Below are positions 1 to 8,299 of a stretch of DNA of 64,000 bases, piece after piece. The notes under the pieces are model-generated. The model was not told the origin of the DNA. It saw only the letters and a program-made list of their open reading frames with translations, and ran no database searches. Every line of letters starts with the position of its first letter. The stretch's first letter is position 1. The position numbers and the translations under genes were made by a program. This DNA comes from Devosia sp. (GTDB lineage: Bacteria; Pseudomonadota; Alphaproteobacteria; Rhizobiales; Devosiaceae), in the NCBI RefSeq assembly GCF_017307495.1, contig NZ_JAFKHE010000016.1, positions 186,001-250,000 on the forward strand. Direction: 5' to 3'.

Positions 1-333
1 CCGGCCGCCCGACCAGACCGGGGCGCCCAGCGCGGCCTTCAGCCTCGGCACGAGCGCGGAGTGATCGAGGTGGGTGTGGGTGAGCAGGATCGCCGCGACC
101 CTGCGGCCGCCGATCGCGTCGAGCAGCGCCTTCAGGTGCCCGCTGTCGTCGGGACCGGGATCGACGACGACTACCGGGGCGCTGCCGACGAGGAAGCTGT
201 TCGTCCCCCTGAAGGTGTAGGGACCGGCATTGGGCGCCGTGACCCGCACGATGCCGGGAGCGACCCCCGTGGGCTCTCCGGTTCTGGCATCGAACTGGGT
301 GTTGAAGCGAAGCTCGGGCGTCCGGGCGGGCAT
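1..333 (-). CDS. MBL-fold metallo-hydrolase (LACTB2/glyoxalase II-like), C-terminus outside window
   Basis: The N-terminal 111 residues of a metallo-beta-lactamase fold hydrolase are visible; the rest lies beyond the left edge. The metal-binding HxHxDH motif reads THTHLDHS near residue 85, preceded by the usual VVVDPGPDD strand and followed by a helix ending at the boundary. The N-terminal VRVTAPNAGPYTFRGTNSFLVG segment resembles LACTB2-type proteins, which are nucleases or thioesterase-like hydrolases; the substrate cannot be told from this part. I chose the ATG at 333. It is divergent from bioY with about 67 bases between starts, so the two may share a promoter region. Confidence 0.8.
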   Translation of the reverse strand, partial: MPARTPELRFNTQFDARTGEPTGVAPGIVRVTAPNAGPYTFRGTNSFLVGSAPVVVVDPGPDDSGHLKALLDAIGGRRVAAILLTHTHLDHSALVPRLKAALGAPVWSGGR

Positions 334-400
334 TGCGCTCTCCCAGGGGAGCGACTAGTAAAAGGGCGCTGGAATTTCTCCTCTTGCTGAAGGATTGGCA

Positions 401-1039
401 ATGGCCTTGACGCTCACCACGCCGAATACCGTTCTCGGCGTGCTTTCGCCCAAGTCGCAGTCGGCCCGCCTTGTGGCCAACATCGCCACGGTCGTCGTGG
501 GTTCGTTCATTCTGGCGCTGTCGGCCAAGATCAGCGTGCCGGTGATGCCGGTGCCGGTCACGCTGCAGACGCTCGCCGTAGCGGCGCTCGCCGCCGGTTT
601 CGGCTGGCGGATCGCCGTTGCCACGGTCGCCCTCTATCTCGTCGAGGGTCTCGCCGGCCTGCCGGTCTTCGCCACCGGCGGCGGCTTCGACTATATCCTG
701 CGCCCCTCGTTCGGCTTCCTCGTCGGCTACCTGCCGATGGCCTACATCATCGGGCGCGCCGCCGACCTTGGCGCCTCGGGCCGTCCGGCCCTGCTGTTCC
801 TCGCCATGCTGGCTGCCGATGCGGTGGCCTTCGCCTTCGGCTTCACCTGGCTGCTGATCGTCGCCAACATCATCATCCAGTCGGGTGCGGCGCTGCCGGG
901 CTGGCTCGATGCAGGCAACCTCGTCACCACCGCCTGGAACGGCGCCATCGCCCCGTTCGTCCTGTGGGACGTGCTGAAGATGGCCTTTGCCGCGCTCAGC
1001 CTGGTCGGCATCTGGAAGCTGCTGCCCAGGAAGGCCTGA
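401..1039 (+). CDS. bioY: Biotin transporter BioY (ECF substrate-binding component)
   Basis: Integral membrane protein of 212 residues that binds biotin as the S component of an energy-coupling factor transporter. The sequence has the BioY pattern: a conserved region around ISVPVMPVPVTLQT, then a glycine-rich GGGFDYILRPSFGFLVGY segment, and several hydrophobic helices to the C-terminus. The start is the ATG at 401, six bases after AAGGA, rather than the in-frame TTG at 395. No bioM/bioN (EcfA/EcfT) genes are adjacent, so it works alone or with modules encoded elsewhere. I looked for a BioR-type TTATNNATAA box upstream and did not see one. A strong hairpin terminator follows. Confidence 0.95.
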   Translation: MALTLTTPNTVLGVLSPKSQSARLVANIATVVVGSFILALSAKISVPVMPVPVTLQTLAVAALAAGFGWRIAVATVALYLVEGLAGLPVFATGGGFDYILRPSFGFLVGYLPMAYIIGRAADLGASGRPALLFLAMLAADAVAFAFGFTWLLIVANIIIQSGAALPGWLDAGNLVTTAWNGAIAPFVLWDVLKMAFAALSLVGIWKLLPRKA

Positions 1040-1060
1040 CGGTCGCCAGCAATCCTGAAC

Positions 1061-1090
1061 AAAGGGCCGGTCCGACGACCGGCCCTTTTT
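1061..1090 (+). terminator. Rho-independent terminator after bioY
   Basis: Perfect 10-bp stem AAAGGGCCGG (1061-1070) and CCGGCCCTTT (1079-1088) with an 8-base loop, running into a short T tract. It begins 22 bases after the bioY stop codon. Confidence 0.85.
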
Positions 1091-1206
1091 CGTTGGCGAG
1101 GGGCTGCCACCGGTTGGTCAGCGCGACGAATCGGGCGCGCCTTAACCGCGCGGCAATCCGGCTGCGCCATACTCCCGCGTCGGGCAGGTCATCGAACGGA
1201 GGCAAC

Positions 1207-1740
1207 GTGCGCGCCTGTGCTTTCGTCGTGGGACCGCATGATGGTCCGGGGGCCGCACTTGCCCACCTGGCGCGAGGCCTCGGCTTTGCCGCCGTGTCCC
1301 CCTTCGCCAGCCTCGCCGCCGCCGAGGCGCAGGCGCAGCAGACTCCGCTGCTGTTCTTCCTGTTCGCCGCGGTCGACGACGTGCTCGGACTGAAGGCGAC
1401 GGCCGACGCCGTCCGCTTCTCGCCGAGTCGGCGGATCCGCTTCTCGCCCATGGTGTATTTCTCCGAGAGCCCGTCGCTCGATGCCATCCGCACCTGCGTC
1501 GAGATGGGCTTCGACGACGTGATCACGCTGCCCTTCACGTCACATCGCGTCTCCGGCCGCCTCGACCGGCTGGTCGACCACACGCAGGTCTATTTCGAGA
1601 CGGCGGACTACCTCGGCCCCGACCGCGGGATGCGCCTGACGCACGGCCAGCGCAACGGCCAGTATCGCCGCCTGGAGATCATGCGCACGGTCTTGAGCGG
1701 CGTCAGCGTCATGCGCGACGAGATGCAGGTGGCCGTTTAG
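1207..1740 (+). CDS. CheY-like receiver-domain protein, degenerate
   Basis: Protein of 177 residues starting at a GTG (1207) six bases after a good ribosome binding site, ACGGAGG. The first 120 residues have the alternating strand/helix pattern of a response regulator receiver (CAFVVGPH at the start, then FSPMVYFSES and EMGFDDVITLPFT). The acidic phospho-acceptor pocket and the conserved lysine (here the TLPFT position) are not preserved, so phosphorylation is doubtful. The C-terminal part, with ADYLGPDRG, recalls short alphaproteobacterial receiver-like proteins carrying a GPDRR motif. No kinase is adjacent. The fold is inferred from pattern only, and the role is unknown. Confidence 0.6.
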   Translation: MRACAFVVGPHDGPGAALAHLARGLGFAAVSPFASLAAAEAQAQQTPLLFFLFAAVDDVLGLKATADAVRFSPSRRIRFSPMVYFSESPSLDAIRTCVEMGFDDVITLPFTSHRVSGRLDRLVDHTQVYFETADYLGPDRGMRLTHGQRNGQYRRLEIMRTVLSGVSVMRDEMQVAV

Positions 1741-1877
1741 GGCCGCGCCGGCGGCGCGTGCCCGAATGCTTCCCCGAAACGACGTCGATCGTCCCGGTCG
1801 GAAACATGCGCCGGCGCTTGCCCGATTGAACCGATTTTAATAGGGTCCCGCGCCTTCCTTCGCGAGTTCCCCTGGGT

Positions 1878-3047
1878 ATGAGATTCGGTATCGAGCTGCC
1901 GCCGCAGCGGCGGGTTTATGGTGGCTTCTTCATCTATTCGTTCTGTATGGGCAGCCTGCCGCCGCGCCTGCCGGATATCCAGCACGCCATGGGCGTGCAG
2001 GAAGGCGCGCTCGGCTTCGGCCTGATCGGCGCCGCCGTCGGTACGCTGATCTCGCTCAGTGTCGCCGGCCCGTGGCTGGAAAGGTTCGGCTACCGCCGCT
2101 CGATCCTGACCCTCATCCCGCTGCTGTCGCTGTTCTACGCCATCGCCAGCTTCGCCGGCGGTCCGCTGGCCTTCTTCCTGCTGCTGGTCCCGGTCGGGCT
2201 GGTCATCGGCGGCATCGAGATCATCCTCAACCTCGAGGCGGATCGCACCGAGCACCTGATCGGCCGCCGCATCATGAACCGGGCGCACGGCTTCTGGAGC
2301 TTCGGCTTCTTTTCCGCCGGCATCGTCTCCGCCGCCGTCGCGCAGACCGGCCTCGAGGTGCACATCCATCTGTTGCTCATGGTGCCTGTGGTGATCCTCG
2401 GCGTCGCGCTGCTGCTCGGCCGCTTCGATCCCGCGCCGCATCGCAGCGGCGGCTCGACCGACGAGACCAGGGGCTTTGCCACCCCCACGCTCGCCATCAT
2501 GATCCTCGTCATCGTGACGCTCTCGGCCATGATCATGGAGGGCGCCGGCATCGACTGGTCGGCGATCTACATGCGCGACGAGTTCCACGTGACCCCGTTC
2601 CTCGCCGGCTTTGCCGTGGCGCTCGGCGCCTTTACGCAGGCGATGACGCGTTTCTTCATCGATCCCTTCGTCGAGCGCTACAGCCCCACCGTGGTGTCGC
2701 GCGTGCTGCTCTCGATCCTCTTCGTCGGCGCCCTGCTGATCTTCTTTGCCGGCTCCGACTGGATGGCGCTGCTCGGCTTCGGACTTGCCGGCATCGGCAC
2801 TTCGGCGATCTTCCCGCTCGCCATGTCGGCGGCGGCGCAGCGCACCGACCGTCCGGCGGCGACCAATGTCGCCTCGCTGGCGCAGACCAGCTTCGTCGCC
2901 TTCCTCCTCGGACCGCCGCTGCTGGGCTATGTTGCCGAGCACTTCGGCATCCGCTGGTCGTTCGGCATCGGTATTCCACTCGTCATCCTGAGCCTCATCT
3001 TCGCCGATGCCCTGGGCCGGAAGCCGATCCGCCATGAGGTCGACTGA
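1878..3047 (+). CDS. MFS transporter, paralog 1 of 3
   Basis: Major facilitator superfamily protein of 389 residues with about twelve hydrophobic segments and no signal peptide. The inner region has the motif GIDWSAIYMRD near residues 225-235 and SAAAQRTDRPAATNVAS near 315-330, typical of the YbjJ/FucP-like MFS branch often annotated as sugar or drug permeases. It is the first gene of a four-gene run; its stop overlaps the start of the next paralog (TGATG). The substrate is not predictable. The Shine-Dalgarno sequence before the ATG at 1878 is weak. Confidence 0.9.
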   Translation: MRFGIELPPQRRVYGGFFIYSFCMGSLPPRLPDIQHAMGVQEGALGFGLIGAAVGTLISLSVAGPWLERFGYRRSILTLIPLLSLFYAIASFAGGPLAFFLLLVPVGLVIGGIEIILNLEADRTEHLIGRRIMNRAHGFWSFGFFSAGIVSAAVAQTGLEVHIHLLLMVPVVILGVALLLGRFDPAPHRSGGSTDETRGFATPTLAIMILVIVTLSAMIMEGAGIDWSAIYMRDEFHVTPFLAGFAVALGAFTQAMTRFFIDPFVERYSPTVVSRVLLSILFVGALLIFFAGSDWMALLGFGLAGIGTSAIFPLAMSAAAQRTDRPAATNVASLAQTSFVAFLLGPPLLGYVAEHFGIRWSFGIGIPLVILSLIFADALGRKPIRHEVD

Positions 3048-4231
3048 TGTTCAGCCTGAAACCGCACCAACGGGTGTACGGCATCTTCTTCGTGTTCTCG
3101 CTGTCGATGGGCGCCCTCCTGTCGCGCCTGCCCGACCTGCAGAAGTCACTGCACCTGAGCGAGGGGCAGCTCGGCCTCATCCTGATTGCCATGTCGGTCG
3201 GGGCCCTGTGCGGCCTGACCTTTTCGAGCCCGCTCATCGAGCGGTTCGGCGCGCGCACCACGGCGTTCGTCACGGTGTTCGGCGCCTCCGCCATGTACGC
3301 GATCGTGCCGTGGGTGCCCTCGGCGTTGCTGCTCATCCCGGTGTTCTTCGTTGCCGGGCTGCTGGCTGGCGCCCTCGAGATCAACGTCAATCTCGAGACC
3401 GACCGGCACGAGGCGCAACTGGGCACGCGCATCATGAGCCGCGCGCACGGGATGTGGAGCCTGGGCTTTTTCGTCACCGCCTTCATCTCGGCCGGCGTGC
3501 GCCAGCTGGGGGTCTCGGTGCACGTGCACACCTTCGCTGCCCTGGTGGTCGTGGTGATCTTCGGCTGCATCGTGTTCGCGCGGATCGAGAACGCTCCGCC
3601 CCGCATCGAGGCGCACGCGGGCAAGATGCCGCTGGTGGCGTTCCCCACCATCGGGCTGCTGCCGCTCTGCCTCATCGGCGCCGCGCCGCTGCTCGTCGAG
3701 GGCGCGGGCATCGACTGGTCGGCGATCTACATGCGCGACGTGTTTGCCGTGGAGCCGTTCGTGGGCGGGCTGTCGATCACCATCTTCTCGCTGTTCATGG
3801 CGCTCGCCCGCCTGTTCATGGATCCGGTGGTCGAGCGCTACAGCCCGCGAGTCGTTGCAGGCACGCTGCTCGGCATTGCCGCCGTGGGGCTGGTGATCGT
3901 CGGCCTTGCGCCCCACCCCTATGTGGCGCTGTTCGGCTTCCTGCTGATGGGGCTGGGCTGCTCGTCGGTCTATCCGCTGGCCGTCTCGGCCGCGGCGCAG
4001 CGCACGGATCGGCCGGCGTCGGTCAACGTCGCATCCCTGGGGCAGATGACCTTCGTCGTCTTCTTCCTCGGGCCGCCGCTGCTGGGCTTCATCGCCGAGG
4101 CCTTCGGCATCCGCACCTCGTATTTCGTGGTGGTGCCATTGGTCATCGCGGCGCTGCTGGCGATCCGGGCCCTCGCCGCCCGGCCAACGCCGGTGCTGTC
4201 GGAACCGGAGCCGGCGACGCCCCATGGCTGA
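3047..4231 (+). CDS. MFS transporter, paralog 2 of 3
   Basis: 394-residue MFS permease closely related to the preceding gene. Both contain EGAGIDWSAIYMRD, VERYSP, and SAAAQRTDRPA followed by NVASL, and the DNA coding for the GIDWSAIYMRD stretch is nearly identical, pointing to tandem duplication. The ATG overlaps the previous stop by two bases, so translation is probably coupled. The last eight bases overlap mmcB. The substrate is unknown; the two neighbours could form a pair with overlapping specificity. Confidence 0.9.
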   Translation: MFSLKPHQRVYGIFFVFSLSMGALLSRLPDLQKSLHLSEGQLGLILIAMSVGALCGLTFSSPLIERFGARTTAFVTVFGASAMYAIVPWVPSALLLIPVFFVAGLLAGALEINVNLETDRHEAQLGTRIMSRAHGMWSLGFFVTAFISAGVRQLGVSVHVHTFAALVVVVIFGCIVFARIENAPPRIEAHAGKMPLVAFPTIGLLPLCLIGAAPLLVEGAGIDWSAIYMRDVFAVEPFVGGLSITIFSLFMALARLFMDPVVERYSPRVVAGTLLGIAAVGLVIVGLAPHPYVALFGFLLMGLGCSSVYPLAVSAAAQRTDRPASVNVASLGQMTFVVFFLGPPLLGFIAEAFGIRTSYFVVVPLVIAALLAIRALAARPTPVLSEPEPATPHG

Positions 4232-4685
4232 GCTGCCGAAGATCGTCGATCTGAGGCAATCGCCGACGGCGCTGCGCGTCCAGCGCGGCGTCATGCGCTT
4301 CCTGCGCAACGCACACGATTTCTGCTGCTACGCCGAGGTGCCGCTCAGCAATGGCCGCCGCGCCGACGTCCTGGCGCTCGGGCCGAGGGGCGAGATCTGG
4401 ATCGTCGAGATCAAGTCCTCCCTGGTCGATTTCCAGGTCGACCGCAAATGGCCCGACTACAAGGACTTCTGCGACCGCTTCTTCTTCGCCAAGCCTCCCG
4501 AGCTCGACCCCGACATCTTCCCCGACGACGAAGGGCTGATGGTGGGCGACGGCCACGATGCGGCGATCCTCAGGATGGGACGGGAGAGTGCGCTGGCGCC
4601 GGCCCGCCGCAAGGCGATGCTGCTGAAGCTCGCCCGGCTCGGCGCCGACCGCATCCACGTGCTGATGGACCCCCAGGACCTGTGA
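4224..4685 (+). CDS. mmcB: MmcB family DNA repair protein (PD-(D/E)XK-like)
   Basis: 153-residue protein of the MmcB family, named after a Caulobacter SOS-regulated gene implicated in mitomycin C resistance. The nuclease-like core is visible as GRRADVLAL followed by EIWIVEIKSS (residues about 40-65), which fits the D...ExK arrangement of PD-(D/E)XK enzymes. It is embedded between two MFS genes, overlapping the upstream one by 8 bases and leaving 7 bases before the next. I did not see a clear LexA box, and its position inside a transporter operon suggests it is transcribed with the permeases here. Catalytic activity is an inference from the motif. Confidence 0.85.
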   Translation: MAELPKIVDLRQSPTALRVQRGVMRFLRNAHDFCCYAEVPLSNGRRADVLALGPRGEIWIVEIKSSLVDFQVDRKWPDYKDFCDRFFFAKPPELDPDIFPDDEGLMVGDGHDAAILRMGRESALAPARRKAMLLKLARLGADRIHVLMDPQDL

Positions 4686-4692
4686 GATCGGC

Positions 4693-5832
4693 ATGAACAC
4701 GGTTTCGGCCCGCCGCATCATCCTGGTGTTCCTGATCCACGCCATCGCGCAGGGCGGCATGTTTGCCCGCATCCCCGATTTCCAGAGCGGGCTGCAGCTC
4801 AGCGAGGCCGAGCTGGGCCTCGCCCTCCTCGGTCAGCCGGCCGGGGCCATCCTGTGCTTCATGATCGCCAGCCAGGTGGTCGAGCGCATCGGCACGCGCC
4901 TCGTGATCCTCACCACCATTCCCCTCATGGCGCTGACCCTCGTGCTGATGGCGCTCGCGCCCAGCCTGCCGCTGCTCTGGCTGGGCTTCGCCGTGTTCGG
5001 CGGCGTCTTCGCCATCAGCAACATCGCCGTCAATGTCGAAGCCGACCGGGTCGAGGCGGCGCTTGGGACGCGCATCATGAACACCTGCCACGGGGTGTGG
5101 AGCGTCGGGCTGCTGGCCTCCTCGCTGGTGGCGACCGCCATGCGCGGCGCCGGCATCGCGCCCGCCATGCACTTCGCCCTCGTCCTGGTGCCCGTGCTGG
5201 CTGGCATCGTGCTCGTGGCGCTGCCGATGCGCAGCGCCCCGCCGCGGCCGCATGCCGGGACCGGCAAGGCTCCGCGCATCGCGCTGCCCACCGGCATGAC
5301 CCTGTTGCTGGTCGGCTACGCCTTCGGCTCGGCGCTGCTCGAAGGCGGCTTGCGGAACTGGTCGGTGATCTTCATGCGCGACAGCTTCGTGGCCCCCGAA
5401 TGGGTCGATACGCTGACGCTGCCCGCCTTCATGGCGGCGCAATCGACCGGCCGCCTGCTGGCCGACCGTGCCGTCACGCGCTGGGGTCCGGTCCGGCTGG
5501 CGCGCGGGCTCGGCCTGACGGCGCTGGCCGGATTGCTGCTGGTCATCTTCTCGCCCAACCTGGTCGTCGCGCTGCTGGGCTTCTTCCTGATCGGGGCCGG
5601 CGTGTGCGTGTCGTTCCCGCTCTCGACCTCGGCGGCGGCGCGCCTCGGCGATCGCCCGGCCTCGCAGAATGTCGCGGCGCTGACCATGAGCCAGCAGATC
5701 CTGCTGCTCGGCACCCCGGCGGTGCTGGGCTGGATCGCGACCGCCGCCTCGATCCGCGTCACCTTCGCGGTGATGCTGCCGCCGCTGCTGCTGGCCATCT
5801 ACCTGGCGCGCTACCTCGAACCGAAGCGCTGA
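4693..5832 (+). CDS. MFS transporter, paralog 3 of 3
   Basis: 379-residue MFS permease, more diverged than the first two but with the same plan: an N-terminal IPDFQSGLQLSEAELGLALL segment, a central NWSVIFMRDSF motif matching the DWSAIYMRD of its neighbours, and SAAARLGDRPASQNVAAL near residue 315-332. It starts 7 bases after mmcB and ends the run; the next gene is convergent. Substrate unknown. It probably arose from the same duplication series but earlier than the split of the first two copies. Confidence 0.9.
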   Translation: MNTVSARRIILVFLIHAIAQGGMFARIPDFQSGLQLSEAELGLALLGQPAGAILCFMIASQVVERIGTRLVILTTIPLMALTLVLMALAPSLPLLWLGFAVFGGVFAISNIAVNVEADRVEAALGTRIMNTCHGVWSVGLLASSLVATAMRGAGIAPAMHFALVLVPVLAGIVLVALPMRSAPPRPHAGTGKAPRIALPTGMTLLLVGYAFGSALLEGGLRNWSVIFMRDSFVAPEWVDTLTLPAFMAAQSTGRLLADRAVTRWGPVRLARGLGLTALAGLLLVIFSPNLVVALLGFFLIGAGVCVSFPLSTSAAARLGDRPASQNVAALTMSQQILLLGTPAVLGWIATAASIRVTFAVMLPPLLLAIYLARYLEPKR

Positions 5833-5889
5833 CCGTCCCACATCCCTTTCCGCGAGGGAGGGTGCTTGTGCAGGAACCAGGGATGTCCC

Positions 5890-7560
5890 CTATTCGCCGC
5901 TCGGCTCGCCGTGCAGCACCTGCGGCCGGCCGGGCTGCGTCTTCATCGGCAGTGGCGGGCTCACCGGCCCGCTATTGGCGAGCGTCGCCTTGAGCGCCTC
6001 CATCACCGCGATCCGCTGCGCGTCGGTCGGTGCCGACTGCAGCTGGTGACTGAGATCGATGATGAAGCTGGCATAGGCATTGTGCCAGTCGGAGGTAACC
6101 TGGCTGAGGTCGACGCGCCGCTCCGACGGGTGTTCGACCCCACCGATGCCCTCGGCCCGGAGTTCGAAGGCATCGTCCAGGAGCGGCGTGATCACCTGGT
6201 CGGAGCCGAGGCCGTCGTCGTGCATCAGGGCGGCCTTGAGCGCGGCGCGCTCCTCGTCCTCGCCATGGGTCAGAAAGATCGCGCCATGCGCCGGCAGGCG
6301 CTTCGTTACCCAGGCGACGAGCTCGGAATGATCGGCATGGGCCGAGTAGTTGCCGAGGCTGCGCACCTGGGCCCGCACCGGCACCAGCTCGGAATGGATG
6401 CGCACTTCCCTGGCGCCCGACTGGATGATCTGCCCCAGCGTGCCCGGCGCCTGATAGCCGACGAACAGCACCGTGGCATTGGCGCGCGGCAGGTTGACCC
6501 TGAGGTGGTGCTTGATCCGCCCCGCGTCGCACATGCCGGAGGCCGACATGATGATGGCGCCGCCACGGATCGAGTTGATCGCCTTGCTCTCCTCCACGCC
6601 CTCGACGATGCGGAAGCGCGGGTCGTTGAACAGTTCGTCGGCGTTGAGTTCGACATCGTCGAACATGGCCGCATACTTGCGGTAGACGCCGGTCACCTTG
6701 CTGGCCAGCGGGCTGTCGAGGAAGACGAGGCTGGGGCTGATCTCGCCGCGCTTGATCAGGTAACCGATGTCGTGCAGCAGCTCCTGGCTGCGCTCGACCG
6801 CGAAGGTGGGAATGACGAGGTTGCCGCCGCGGCCGAGTGCCGTGTTGATCTCGGTCCTGAGCGTCTCGCGCCGCTGTTCGAGCGTGTAGTCCTCGCGCTC
6901 GCGCCCGCCATAGGTGGATTCGCTGAGGATGTAGTCGTAGCCCGAGGGCGCGTCGGGCGCGTCCCAGAACACCTTGACGTCGGGGCCGAGGTCGCCGGAG
7001 AACAGGATCCGGATGATCTTGCCGTCGACATCGGCGACCTCGACCTCGATCGAGGCCGAGCCCAGGATGTGGCCGGCGTTCCAGTAGCGGGCGCGCACGC
7101 CCGGGCCGGGCTCGATCCACTCCTGGTAGGTGACGGACTTGCGCAGCTTGAGCGCCTCTTCGGCGTCTTCCATCGTGTAGAGCGGCTTGAACGGCTCCTC
7201 GGCGCGCTTCGTACGCTTGCGCGTTTCGCGCTCGGCCTCGCTTTCCTGGATGCCGGCCGCGTCGGGCAGCAGGTACTCGAGCAGGTTGTCGGTCGGTCCG
7301 GTCGCCCAGATCGGCTTGCGGTAGCCCTGCCGGCAGAGCTTGGGCAGCAGCCCGGCATGGTCGATATGGGCATGCGTCAGCAGCAGGAAGTCGATGGCCC
7401 GGGGGTCGAACGGGAAGGGCTTGTAGTTGAGCCCGCGGACGGTCCGGTTGCCCTGGAACATGCCGCAATCGACGAGGAACTGGCCGCGCGGATGGACGAT
7501 CCGGTAGCACGACCCGGTCACGGTCCCCGCCGCCCCGTGGAAGTAAAGCGTGACCGTCAT
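5890..7560 (-). CDS. MBL-fold beta-CASP ribonuclease-like protein
   Basis: 556-residue metallo-beta-lactamase/beta-CASP protein, the family of CPSF73-like and archaeal/bacterial RNA exonucleases. Residues 63-68 give the zinc-binding HAHIDH motif, FSGDLG supplies the conserved aspartate, and STYGG marks the start of the beta-CASP insert. SASGMCDAG, GYQAPGTLG and the RMMBL-like HADHSELVAWV lie in the C-terminal half. About 90 C-terminal residues after the catalytic core are poorly conserved in appearance. The predicted activity is RNA 3'-end processing or degradation in the cytoplasm; the actual target is unknown. It sits 42 bases downstream of regA, so it may be cotranscribed with that regulator. 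Confidence 0.9.
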   Translation of the reverse strand: MTVTLYFHGAAGTVTGSCYRIVHPRGQFLVDCGMFQGNRTVRGLNYKPFPFDPRAIDFLLLTHAHIDHAGLLPKLCRQGYRKPIWATGPTDNLLEYLLPDAAGIQESEAERETRKRTKRAEEPFKPLYTMEDAEEALKLRKSVTYQEWIEPGPGVRARYWNAGHILGSASIEVEVADVDGKIIRILFSGDLGPDVKVFWDAPDAPSGYDYILSESTYGGREREDYTLEQRRETLRTEINTALGRGGNLVIPTFAVERSQELLHDIGYLIKRGEISPSLVFLDSPLASKVTGVYRKYAAMFDDVELNADELFNDPRFRIVEGVEESKAINSIRGGAIIMSASGMCDAGRIKHHLRVNLPRANATVLFVGYQAPGTLGQIIQSGAREVRIHSELVPVRAQVRSLGNYSAHADHSELVAWVTKRLPAHGAIFLTHGEDEERAALKAALMHDDGLGSDQVITPLLDDAFELRAEGIGGVEHPSERRVDLSQVTSDWHNAYASFIIDLSHQLQSAPTDAQRIAVMEALKATLANSGPVSPPLPMKTQPGRPQVLHGEPSGE

Positions 7561-7602
7561 GCTGGCCTCCGGGGCGTTCGTTGTCTGTCGATTGTGTCGG
7601 GG

Positions 7603-8154
7603 TTACTTCGGCGCGCGCTTGGCGAGGATGCGCTGCAGCGTGCGCCGGTGCATGTTGAGACGGCGCGCCGTCTCCGAGACGTTCCGGTCGCAGAGCTCGT
7701 AGACGCGCTGGATGTGCTCCCAGCGTACCCGGTCGGCCGACATCGGGTTTTCCGGCGGCTCGGGCGGCTTGTCGCCGTTCGCCAGCAGCGCGTTGATCAC
7801 ATCCTCGGCATCGGCGGGCTTGCTCAGGTAGTCCACGGCGCCCAGCTTCACGGCGGTCACCGCGGTGGCGATGTTGCCATAGCCGGTCAGCACCACGGCG
7901 CGGGCGTCGCCGCGCTTCTGGTGCAGGGCCGCGACCACGTCGAGCCCGTTGCCGTCCTCGAGGCGGAGATCGACCACGGCATAGGCCGGCGGCGCCTCGG
8001 AAACGGCCGCAAGGCCGCCCGCCACGGTGTCGGCAATGCGGACATCGAAGCCGCGCTTCTGCATCGCCCGCTCGAGGCGGGTCAGGAAAGTCTTGTCGTC
8101 ATCGACCAATAGGAGGCTACGGTCGGCCGCAAGTAGTTCATCGACTGTGCTCAT
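7603..8154 (-). CDS. regA: Redox response regulator RegA/ActR/PrrA
   Basis: 183-residue response regulator with a receiver domain (LLVDDD at 15-20, phospho-acceptor D62 in VVDLRLEDGNG, VVLTGYGNIATAV, lysine in YLSKPAD) joined by a proline-rich linker (PPEPPENP) to a Fis-type helix-turn-helix, NVSETARRLNMHRRTLQRIL. This is the RegA/ActR/PrrA signature: the family globally controls respiration, carbon and nitrogen fixation genes in response to redox state. The proline linker plus Fis-like helix identifies it more firmly than the receiver. It lies 145 bases downstream of the cognate kinase gene regB on the same strand. Confidence 0.95.
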   Translation of the reverse strand: MSTVDELLAADRSLLLVDDDKTFLTRLERAMQKRGFDVRIADTVAGGLAAVSEAPPAYAVVDLRLEDGNGLDVVAALHQKRGDARAVVLTGYGNIATAVTAVKLGAVDYLSKPADAEDVINALLANGDKPPEPPENPMSADRVRWEHIQRVYELCDRNVSETARRLNMHRRTLQRILAKRAPK

Positions 8155-8251
8155 CGGGGCCTGATGTAAGGGCTTTCGGCCAAAAGGTCAAAGAAGCCAG
8201 GCCCCCCGAGCGCGGCACACATTCAGCCAACACCGACCGCGCCCTCTATCA

Positions 8252-8287
8252 CCGTCGTCCCCGGGCTTGACCCGGGGACCCATCTCA
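8252..8287. repeat. Short palindromic intergenic repeat (single arm)
   Basis: Perfect 9-bp stem GTCCCCGGG (8257-8265) and CCCGGGGAC (8271-8279) around loop CTTGA, followed by CCATCTCAAGG. It resembles the widespread alphaproteobacterial repeat built on a CCGGGCTTGACCCGG core. It lies between regB and regA and could act as an mRNA processing or attenuation hairpin between kinase and regulator. Confidence 0.65.
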
Positions 8288-8299
8288 AGGCGGCTCACC

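Noticed and set aside
334..400. BioR operator upstream of bioY
   Set aside because: No TTATNNATAA-type palindrome could be found in the 67 bases before bioY.
1737..3035. 432-codon minus-strand frame over the first MFS gene
   Set aside because: Sequence is repetitive in Asp, Glu, Arg and His without any fold; it mirrors codon positions of the MFS gene.
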